Below the pieces are notes generated by a model, which made no database searches, was not told the DNA's origin, and saw nothing but the letters and a program-made list of their open reading frames with translations. Below are positions 1-6,682 of a stretch of DNA of 64,000 nt, piece after piece. Origin of the DNA: Brassicibacter mesophilus (GTDB lineage Bacteria; Bacillota; Clostridia; Tissierellales; Proteiniboraceae). The DNA is taken from assembly GCF_050433385.1 (NCBI RefSeq), contig NZ_JBNPXI010000013.1, positions 1 through 64,000 of the forward strand, read 5' to 3'. Within the stretch, counting starts at the first letter, position 1. Each line of letters opens with the position of its first letter. The translations under genes were made by a program, and so were the position numbers.

Positions 1-92
1 ATTTTTTTGTATAACTTCTGTCGCGCACCCGCATAGCAGGTGGTTTATTGTTTCGCACGCTTCGCGAGCTCAACAGGCTAAAGCCCATAATA
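1..92. repeat. GC-rich structured element, possibly a transposon end
   Basis: This stretch is clearly richer in G and C than the surrounding DNA and has no open frame. Read on the minus strand it forms a 7-bp hairpin at 26-42 with a single G-U pair, plus short GC-rich repeats at 52-85. It lies exactly where the gene controlled by the adjacent T-box should begin. Compact GC-rich hairpins of this sort flank IS200/IS605-type Y1 transposases and REP elements in Clostridia; that link is from memory. The window edge prevents seeing a transposase. Confidence 0.35.
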
Positions 93-94
93 AA

Positions 95-360
95 AAAACC
101 TTTCGTCCAAAAACAAGGACGAAAGGCTTATCTTCCGCGGTACCACCCTAATTAGCTAATAAATAGCTCACTCAAAACCAGTACAGAGTATATTCTCGAT
201 ACTGTCCATTTAATAACGGTTTGGCTCCGTCTAAGCCTACTTTCAAAAGATTTCGGTTAGAAACTCATAGATGTTCTTCAAAATAGGCTTTGTATCGGAC
301 TCTCACCATCGCCGACTCTCTTGAACAATTACCTAAATCTACTCTTCTAATCACAGTTTT
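95..360 (-). promoter_or_regulatory. T-box riboswitch leader, predicted asparagine-specific
   Basis: The minus strand carries the conserved T-box AGGGTGGTACCGCGG at 149-135, followed by a terminator with 10-bp arms (99-108 and 117-126) and a U-run. In Stem I the 5' UAGA pairs with 3' UCUA, and the codon just before the conserved purine and that stem is AAC, so the specifier is read as Asn. The UGGU bulge would prefer an A discriminator base, while tRNA-Asn usually has G, so a G-U contact is needed. An asnS or asnB type gene is expected beyond the left edge. Confidence 0.85.
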
Positions 361-393
361 TAATATAAAAAGTTGTAAAATATATTTTTATAT

Positions 394-422
394 ATTATAC
401 ATCGATTGAATAGATCAGTCAA
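394..422 (-). promoter_or_regulatory. Sigma-A promoter of the Asn T-box leader
   Basis: On the minus strand TTGACT (422-417) and TATAAT (399-394) are separated by 17 bases, close to the housekeeping consensus. Initiation would fall about 25-30 bases before the recognisable start of T-box Stem I. Confidence 0.75.
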
Positions 423-491
423 CATTTTTATAAATATTTTTTTATTATTATGCAAATTATATTTTATTTGCACAAAGTATGCTTTATTATT

Positions 492-1655
492 TTATAACAA
501 ATTAATTAGCAGTAAAATATAATGCGCACTAATACCTGCCACAATTCCTCCAATTACATGACTCCCTATAGCCTTTGAAATTAGTTTTCTATGTCCTAAT
601 GAATCTAACATGGCTACATGTGTACTTAAAAAACCGCTCCAGCACATTCCCATAGCCGTAAATACTGCAATCTCATTTCCGCCTATAAGTCCTGTTTGTA
701 AAAATTTAGGTATTAAGCTGAGAGCAGCGCCAACAGCACCTAATGCTGTTATTGGAAATGCAATAGCTTGAGGATTTTGGAATCCAAATAACGGTTTTAG
801 AATAGGAGAAAACCATTGACCAATTTTAGGAAGAAGCTCTACTCCTTCAAATGCCAATCCTTGATATCCAATACTTGGGTCTGCTGGACCAAATGTCAAA
901 AGCATAATTATTGTGCATATTACAAGAACACCAGGGATTATACTAAGACCAATGTCTACTCCCAGCTTTCCACCTTCTAAAAAAGCTGTTAAAAATCTTT
1001 CAAAAAAACTACCTTCACTATGCTCTACTAAAGTACTAGCTAGTTCTTGATCTGATTTACTAGAATGACTTTGAATTATTTGTTCTCCAAGTACTTTTTT
1101 TGTTCGATAAGCCATAATTCTTACACTAACTATACTTCCTATAAGCGCTCCAATATTTCCTACAACTGCTTCTCGAAAATATCCTAACCCTATCATAAAT
1201 GTGGTAACTATAAGTCCCATACCAAAAGCAGTGCCCAAATTACATAAACAAGGCACCTCATGTTTTTTAAAATAGCTTATATAGTTTTCATCTTTAGCTA
1301 GTGAAATTATTGCTGGATTATCAGATAAATAAGTAGTTATGATACCTAAAAAAGCAACTCCAGGCATGTTATAAAGAGGTTTCATTAGTGGAGAAAATAT
1401 CTTGTTAAGTAGATTAACAACACCAAACTCCATAGCTAGTTTTCCAAAAGCCCCAGCCAATACTGCGATTGCCATAATATACAATACTGTATCTACTAAT
1501 AACTTATATGCTGTCTCCATAATTGAAGAAAACATATTTCTGATACCCATCATTGACCCTAGATATCCAAAAAATAAGGATATGAGACCAATAAAGATTA
1601 TAGTATCAAGGTATGGAATCGTTTTCTTGTTTTTTCTTAAAAGCAGATTTTGCAT
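492..1655 (-). CDS. Gate (nucleoside recognition) domain membrane protein
   Basis: A 387-residue polytopic membrane protein. The first helix is near residues 17-36 and two similar blocks (about 50-165 and 235-345) each carry the glycine-rich inverted-topology segments of the Gate/nucleoside-recognition family, for example LSDNPAIISLA and SGFLSTHVAMLDSLG. The family includes nucleoside transporters and spore-maturation-type membrane proteins; the substrate here is not known. ATG is preceded by AAGGGGTG at good spacing. It is monocistronic, pointing toward the T-box leader, with a divergent BON gene behind it. No clear terminator was seen in the 70 bases after its stop. Confidence 0.7.
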   Translation of the reverse strand: MQNLLLRKNKKTIPYLDTIIFIGLISLFFGYLGSMMGIRNMFSSIMETAYKLLVDTVLYIMAIAVLAGAFGKLAMEFGVVNLLNKIFSPLMKPLYNMPGVAFLGIITTYLSDNPAIISLAKDENYISYFKKHEVPCLCNLGTAFGMGLIVTTFMIGLGYFREAVVGNIGALIGSIVSVRIMAYRTKKVLGEQIIQSHSSKSDQELASTLVEHSEGSFFERFLTAFLEGGKLGVDIGLSIIPGVLVICTIIMLLTFGPADPSIGYQGLAFEGVELLPKIGQWFSPILKPLFGFQNPQAIAFPITALGAVGAALSLIPKFLQTGLIGGNEIAVFTAMGMCWSGFLSTHVAMLDSLGHRKLISKAIGSHVIGGIVAGISAHYILLLINLL

Positions 1656-1908
1656 TTTAACACCCCTTCGAAGGTAGTATTCCAGTCATACATATTATAC
1701 TAGATTGTAAACAGCATAAGCAACTGAAAAACAAGCTATAAAAAATTAAGATAATTTAATTAATTTTTGTCATTTTTTTAACATTCTCTTTTTTCTAAAT
1801 TTTTAGGCACTTTCATTAATTATTTCAAAATCTACCTATATAATGTTTCATAATATTTTTTCAAATGACAAAGACTACTAATAAATAGATTTTGCGAGGT
1901 GTTATTAT

Positions 1909-2610
1909 ATGGATATAAAAAACAAGAAGAAAAATTTAACTAAAGACGAGTTATTAGTAGATTACATTAAAGATCAATTAGAAGAAAAAATGCAAGCTTC
2001 TTCAATGGATATTAATGTGAGCTGCAGAGATGGCTCAGTACAGCTTTCTGGCTTTGTTGATGTGCTATCAGAAAAGCAATATGCTGAAAAAGTAGCTAGA
2101 AGTGTAGATAGTGTTAGAAAAGTGGAAAATAGTATTACTATAGGTGTCGATAGTAATATTACAGATAAGCATATGGAAAAAGAAATTATCGATAAGTTAA
2201 GTGAATCAAAAGATGCTAATAGGATTGTAGGTGTAGGTGTCCAGGTTAATGACGGAGTTGCAAATCTAGTTGGCGAAGTCGATACACTAAAAGATGCGCA
2301 TATAGCAATGAATCTCTCTGCTCAAACTAGAGGCATAAAAGATGTAGTAAATAACACTAAAGTAGTCACAGCAGATGCAATTGACGACATAACTATTAAC
2401 AATTCAATACAGCAACAACTCAATGAAAGTGAGCGTATTCGTGCTAAAGACATTGTAACAGATGTTAAGAATGGGATTGTAACTTTAATGGGATATGCTA
2501 ATAATAGATATGAATCAGAACTAGCAAAAGAAATATCTATGAGTACATTAGGTGTAAAAAAGGTAAGAAACATGATAAGTCTTCGAAAGAATAATGAAAG
2601 TAAACAATGA
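1909..2610 (+). CDS. Triple BON-domain protein
   Basis: A 233-residue soluble protein with three consecutive BON-type repeats at about 15-80, 88-155 and 160-228. Each has the pattern helix, then 'V..G.V.L.G.V', then helix, then 'V..V.N.I'. BON domains bind membranes or phospholipids and in OsmY-like proteins act in envelope stress; here there is no signal peptide, so it is probably cytoplasmic. GAGGTG lies 9 bases before ATG. It is one of only two clear plus-strand protein genes in the window. Its 3' end faces glnQ across a shared hairpin. The exact role is unknown. Confidence 0.75.
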   Translation: MDIKNKKKNLTKDELLVDYIKDQLEEKMQASSMDINVSCRDGSVQLSGFVDVLSEKQYAEKVARSVDSVRKVENSITIGVDSNITDKHMEKEIIDKLSESKDANRIVGVGVQVNDGVANLVGEVDTLKDAHIAMNLSAQTRGIKDVVNNTKVVTADAIDDITINNSIQQQLNESERIRAKDIVTDVKNGIVTLMGYANNRYESELAKEISMSTLGVKKVRNMISLRKNNESKQ

Positions 2611-2628
2611 AAAAGAAACTTACTATAA

Positions 2629-2654
2629 AGCCCATCAAATAATATTGATGGGCT
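2629..2654. terminator. Hairpin between convergent BON and ABC ATPase genes
   Basis: A perfect 10-bp inverted repeat (2629-2638 with 2645-2654) sits between two convergent stop codons. The flanking U-runs are poor on both strands, with TTTATAG on the minus side, so termination may be partial. Confidence 0.5.
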
Positions 2655-2660
2655 AAAATA

Positions 2661-3383
2661 TTAAAGAACTTTTGCTAAAAAGCTCTTTGTTCTAGGATTT
2701 TGAGGATTGATGAAAATCTCTTCTGGCGTTCCTTCTTCGACTATTTTTCCTTCATCCATAAATAAAACCCTGTCTCCTACTTCTTTTGCAAAACCCATTT
2801 CATGAGTTACAACTATCATTGTCATTCCTTCTTTTGCCAAGTCTTTCATTACTTCTAAAACTTCACCTACCATTTCTGGGTCTAAAGCTGATGTTGGTTC
2901 ATCAAAAAGCATTACATCAGGTGACATAGCTAATGCTCTTGCTATAGCTATTCTTTGCTTCTGACCTCCAGACAACTGATTCGGATAAGTTTTTGCTTTA
3001 TCTTCTAAACCTATCCTTCTTAAAAGTTTGTATGCTATCTTTTCTGCTTCATCTTTTGAAAGTCCTTTAAGCTTAATAGGTGCTAAAGTAATGTTGTCAA
3101 GAACTGTCATATGGGGAAATAGGTTAAACTGTTGGAAAACCATGCCCATTTTTTGTCTTAGCTTATCTATATTATTTTCTTTACTTGTTATTGAAGTTCC
3201 TTCAAAGATTATTTTCCCACTAGTAGGCTGTTCTAATAAATTTAGACATCTCAAAAAGGTACTTTTCCCCGATCCACTAGGTCCAATTACAACTACAACT
3301 TCACCCTTGCTTATATGTGAGTTAACTCCTTTAAGTACATGCAGCTCTCCAAATTTTTTATTTAAATCATATACTTCTATCAC
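2661..3383 (-). CDS. glnQ: Polar amino acid ABC transporter ATPase
   Basis: A 240-residue ABC ATPase of the GlnQ/HisP type, the usual length. Walker A is GPSGSGKST at 34-42, the signature is LSGGQKQR, Walker B is VMLFDEPTSALD, and the H-loop histidine is in VVTHEMGFA. It would power uptake by the permease encoded just upstream, with which it overlaps by 17 bases. The start codon is GTG, behind GGGAGG inside the end of the permease gene, indicating translational coupling. Family assignment is firm; the gene symbol is generic because substrate specificity cannot be read from the ATPase. Confidence 0.9.
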   Translation of the reverse strand: MIEVYDLNKKFGELHVLKGVNSHISKGEVVVVIGPSGSGKSTFLRCLNLLEQPTSGKIIFEGTSITSKENNIDKLRQKMGMVFQQFNLFPHMTVLDNITLAPIKLKGLSKDEAEKIAYKLLRRIGLEDKAKTYPNQLSGGQKQRIAIARALAMSPDVMLFDEPTSALDPEMVGEVLEVMKDLAKEGMTMIVVTHEMGFAKEVGDRVLFMDEGKIVEEGTPEEIFINPQNPRTKSFLAKVL

Positions 3384-4038
3384 TAGCCTTCATCCTCCCT
3401 TCAGCATATCCAACTACCTTTGATAAAGTAAATGTAAGAATGAAATACAATACTGCAGCCACAATTAATGGCTCAAATGGTTTAAATGTATTTCCTCGCA
3501 CTGTATCAGCATTATACATAAGCTCAGGTACACCAATAACTGATACGATTGAAGATTCTTTAATTACAGTAATAAATTCATTCCCAAGTACTGGTAATAT
3601 ATTTTTGAATGCCTGTGGTATTACTATATATCTCATAGCCATCGAGTGACTCATTCCTAATGACCTAGCAGCTTCCATTTGCCCATGATCTACAGCTATT
3701 ATACCGGCTCTTATTATCTCAGCTACATACGCTGCACTGTTCAATGACAGTGCAATAATCCCTGCAGGAACATCTGGTAGATTAAAAGGTAATCCAAAGT
3801 AAATTATATATAACTGAACTAACAATGGTGTTCCCCTCATGAACTCAATATATGCTGTGGCAATAGCCTTTAATATAATACTTATTATGTTTCGGTTCTT
3901 TGATATTTTCATAAGAGCTAAAATTACTCCTAATGCAACGCCAAAAAAAACAGAAAAAAATGCAATCATTACTGTATTCCTTGCTCCGATTAAAAAAAAC
4001 ATATAATATCTACTCAAAAAAGTAAAATCCAATAACAT
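3367..4038 (-). CDS. Polar amino acid ABC transporter permease
   Basis: A 223-residue inner-membrane permease of the HisM/GlnP family with about five helices. The EAA loop that docks on the ATPase is visible in the second half as GQMEAARSLGMS followed by IPQAFKNILP. It probably acts as a homodimer, since only one permease gene is present. The ATG follows TAGGAGGTT closely. It lies between the binding protein (58 bases upstream, across a hairpin) and the ATPase, the standard order for this transporter class. Confidence 0.9.
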   Translation of the reverse strand: MLLDFTFLSRYYMFFLIGARNTVMIAFFSVFFGVALGVILALMKISKNRNIISIILKAIATAYIEFMRGTPLLVQLYIIYFGLPFNLPDVPAGIIALSLNSAAYVAEIIRAGIIAVDHGQMEAARSLGMSHSMAMRYIVIPQAFKNILPVLGNEFITVIKESSIVSVIGVPELMYNADTVRGNTFKPFEPLIVAAVLYFILTFTLSKVVGYAEGRMKASDRSI

Positions 4039-4062
4039 AACCTCCTAGCTGTAAATAATTGC

Positions 4063-4094
4063 ATAAGATAGTGGAAGTTATTCCACTATCTTAT
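4063..4094 (-). promoter_or_regulatory. Intercistronic 14-bp hairpin in the ABC operon
   Basis: A perfect 14-bp inverted repeat with a 4-base loop lies just after the binding-protein stop and before the permease start. No U-run follows on the minus strand, so it looks like an RNA-stabilising or processing hairpin rather than a full terminator. Such an element would raise binding-protein mRNA relative to the membrane components. Confidence 0.6.
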
Positions 4095-4097
4095 CAT

Positions 4098-4928
4098 TTA
4101 TTCTTGCTCATTTTCAACCATTTCATTAGCTTCTATAACAAATTTTTCAATTAAATTATCTTTTTGTAATCTTTCAATTGTTTTATTGATCACATTAAGC
4201 AGTTCTTCATTTCCTTTGTTTACTGCAACAGCAGAGCCACCCTCTTCGTCTGTAAATCTGATGTCTGTTAAAAATAACTCTTTATTGCTTTCTACATAAG
4301 CCTTACCTACTGCATCTTCTACAACAACAGCGTCAACCTTGCTATTCTTAAGCTGAAGCATAAGGTCAGATACTTTTCCTAAAGCTTTTATTTGTGGGGA
4401 CTCTATCTGGTTTTTTGCTATATCTTCTTGTATAGCTCCTTTTTGAACTCCGATAGTTTTACCTTCTAGATCACTCACAGTTATATATTTATCCTTATCT
4501 TCAACTCTAACAGCTGCAGCATGTTCAGCTCTATAATATATATCTGAAAAATCAACTTCCTTCATTCTTTCGGCATCTGGTGTCATTCCTGCAATAACAA
4601 AATCAACTTTATCAGTCTTTAGTGCAGCTAATAGGCCTCTAAACTCCATGTCTTTAATTTCAAGCTCTACTCCTAAATCCTCAGCAATTTCTTTAGCTAC
4701 AGATATATCAAATCCAACGATCTCATCTTTTCCATTTACTTCTTTATGGAATTCATATGGTGGATAATCAGCACTTGTTCCAAGAATAATTTTCCCTGAT
4801 TTTTTTATTTTTTCTAGTTTTGTCTCAGCAGCATTTTCTTCTGAGCTATTTGAACATCCAGTAAATGCAATAGACATTGTAAGTACTAATATTATTGCAA
4901 CAACACTAATAAATCTTTTTTTCATCAT
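4098..4928 (-). CDS. Amino acid ABC transporter substrate-binding lipoprotein
   Basis: A 276-residue binding protein with a lipoprotein signal: KKR, hydrophobic core, and lipobox FTGC with the lipidated cysteine at 25. The mature part is a family 3 solute-binding fold (SBP_bac_3), with GTSADYPPYEFH near the start and VGFDISVAKEIAEDLG following. These motifs fit polar or basic amino acids such as arginine, but the ligand is not settled. ATG is preceded by a GGGGG-type site. First gene of the three-gene importer operon, with its own promoter at 4972-5000. Confidence 0.9.
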   Translation of the reverse strand: MMKKRFISVVAIILVLTMSIAFTGCSNSSEENAAETKLEKIKKSGKIILGTSADYPPYEFHKEVNGKDEIVGFDISVAKEIAEDLGVELEIKDMEFRGLLAALKTDKVDFVIAGMTPDAERMKEVDFSDIYYRAEHAAAVRVEDKDKYITVSDLEGKTIGVQKGAIQEDIAKNQIESPQIKALGKVSDLMLQLKNSKVDAVVVEDAVGKAYVESNKELFLTDIRFTDEEGGSAVAVNKGNEELLNVINKTIERLQKDNLIEKFVIEANEMVENEQE

Positions 4929-4971
4929 AATTAATATCCCCCTTCAAGGTTGTCTTTTGTCAACTTAAATA

Positions 4972-5000
4972 ATGATACATCTTTTTGCATATTTTTTCAA
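4972..5000 (-). promoter_or_regulatory. Promoter of the amino acid ABC operon
   Basis: Minus-strand TTGAAA (5000-4995) and TATCAT (4977-4972) with a 17-base spacer, about 45 bases before the binding-protein start. The rest of 5001-5260 is AT-rich, with a 12-bp palindrome GTATAATTATAC near 5180; no gene was seen there. Confidence 0.5.
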
Positions 5001-5260
5001 TACTTTTTTAAAAAATTTTTTTGGATTATATTAGTAATTATGTGATCTGCCTTACATTTACTGAATAAATATTATGCCCATAATTTTCTGATAACTATGC
5101 AATTTATGAGTAATTAATGCCTTTATCTTAATACTTCAGTTATTTTATCTAATAGAAGTATGCATATTTATGTTTTTGTGTATAATTATACGGTATAATC
5201 ATATGTTTTTTTGATACACATTTTACTGAAGTACATATTTCAACTTTATATGTATTATAA

Positions 5261-5300
5261 AAGAGGCTATATCATAGCATGTTGTATGATATAGCCTCTT
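5261..5300 (-). terminator. Terminator of the MBL-DUF3006 unit
   Basis: A perfect 15-bp inverted repeat (5261-5275 with 5286-5300) lies just after the DUF3006 stop. On the minus strand it is followed by a short T-rich run, as in intrinsic terminators. Confidence 0.75.
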
Positions 5301-5309
5301 AAAAAGCAC

Positions 5310-5522
5310 TTACTTAAATATATCGTTTATCAGTTCATCTGCTTTCTTTTTTCTTTCTTCTGTCTCATATTCGTCAATTAGAATACTATCTTCATTAATT
5401 ATTAAAACAGTTCCTTCATAAGCGTCTTTTGGTAGCTTAGATTTCTCAATATTTATCATATCATTGTTCTCTAACTCAACTACAGCAAAATCTCCTTCAA
5501 ACCTATCTATTATTCCTCTCAT
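5310..5522 (-). CDS. DUF3006 small protein
   Basis: A 70-residue acidic protein of the DUF3006 type, beginning MRGIIDRFEGDFAVVELE, a small beta-rich domain predicted from 'I.DR.E...A.LE'. A lysine/glutamate-rich helix follows at 50-70. It begins 13 bases after the metallo-hydrolase lipoprotein stop with AGAGGTG in front of ATG. DUF3006 genes commonly sit next to ComEC-like MBL proteins (from memory), so it probably modulates or accompanies that enzyme. Its molecular function is unknown. Confidence 0.75.
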   Translation of the reverse strand: MRGIIDRFEGDFAVVELENNDMINIEKSKLPKDAYEGTVLIINEDSILIDEYETEERKKKADELINDIFK

Positions 5523-5535
5523 ATTTTCACCTCTA

Positions 5536-6618
5536 TTATTTTACACATCTGCTATCTGGCCTATATCCAGCTTTTTCAGCATCTTCTTTAGAATTGAAAA
5601 TTATTTGATTCTCGGCCTTTGGTAGGCTATTACATGATTTTACATGATATACCTTTGTATTCTTATTTCCAATAATTATTTCTTTATCCTCTTCATTGTT
5701 CTGTTCATCTAATTGAACATTATCAGGAACGACTACACCTTGATTATTAATATTTTGCCCATCAGTTGATATTACTATAGTGCCTGATTCGCTTGTCTTC
5801 ATTATTGATATATTTCTTTCTTCTAATCTATTTATTGTCTCTTGGTGTGGGTGCCCATAATCATTTTCTGCTGCTACAGATATGACTGCAAGTTTAGGGT
5901 CTACACAATCTAGAAATTCTTCTGTTGAAGATGTCCTCCCACCATGATGACCTACTTTCAATACATCTGCTGATAGATCAAGTCCTTTGCCAATCATTTC
6001 TTTTTCGGATACGCCTTCTGCATCTCCAGTAAAGATAAAAGATCTATCCTTATACACTAGTTTACACACTATTGAATATTCATTTGTCTCAGAATACTTC
6101 TCTGAATTTGGAGCCAAGATAGTAAACTTAAGGTCATTGCTATCTATTATATCTAATCCACCCTTTGCCATTGTAGCTTTTAAACCTTTGGCTTTAAGCT
6201 CAGTTATAAATGATTCAAATATTTTAGTAGTAGCAGACTTGTTTGGCATATATACATTGTCAATTTGAAAGCTCTTTACAACTTCAGGTAACCCTCCAAT
6301 ATGATCCTCATGAGGATGAGTAGCTAGCAGATAATTGATTCTACTTACATTATGTTTCTCCAAATACTCGATTATTAATTCACTATCATCACGATTGCCA
6401 CCATCTATCAAAGCTATTTCTCCACTTGGAAGCTGTATTAAAATACTATCCGCCTGCCCTACATCTATAAAGTGTACTATTAACTCTCCATCGTTATTTA
6501 TATTATTATCTTGAGTACTACCTTGCGTAACCGTTCCTGCTGAACATCCAGCTATCAATGAGATACTAATAATTAATATAATCAGCAATGTTATGCTATG
6601 TCCATTTTTGCGTATCAT
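5536..6618 (-). CDS. ComEC/Rec2-like MBL-fold metallo-hydrolase lipoprotein
   Basis: A 360-residue exported lipoprotein (lipobox LIAGC, cysteine 25) with a metallo-beta-lactamase fold from about 45 to 285. The metal motif THPHEDHIGG gives ligands H101, H103, D105 and H106; FTGDAE and GHHGG follow. This matches the soluble domain of ComEC/Rec2, whose relatives hydrolyse phosphodiesters or nucleotides outside the cell. The last 45 residues resemble the small Ada-type metal-binding module seen at the ends of such proteins, with cysteines in KSCNSLP and SRCVK. AAGGAGTG precedes ATG. It pairs with the DUF3006 gene downstream. The substrate is unknown. Confidence 0.8.
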   Translation of the reverse strand: MIRKNGHSITLLIILIISISLIAGCSAGTVTQGSTQDNNINNDGELIVHFIDVGQADSILIQLPSGEIALIDGGNRDDSELIIEYLEKHNVSRINYLLATHPHEDHIGGLPEVVKSFQIDNVYMPNKSATTKIFESFITELKAKGLKATMAKGGLDIIDSNDLKFTILAPNSEKYSETNEYSIVCKLVYKDRSFIFTGDAEGVSEKEMIGKGLDLSADVLKVGHHGGRTSSTEEFLDCVDPKLAVISVAAENDYGHPHQETINRLEERNISIMKTSESGTIVISTDGQNINNQGVVVPDNVQLDEQNNEEDKEIIIGNKNTKVYHVKSCNSLPKAENQIIFNSKEDAEKAGYRPDSRCVK

Positions 6619-6682
6619 AAATATACACTCCTTACGTTCAAATATTATGTTCTATAGAATATATATCTATATAATTTATACC

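Noticed and set aside
95..360. Other readings of the first T-box specifier (CAT His, AGA Arg, TAT Tyr, ATC Ile)
   Set aside because: Aligning the UAGA/UCUA stem and the conserved purine as in the second T-box fixes the triplet as AAC; other frames break this geometry.
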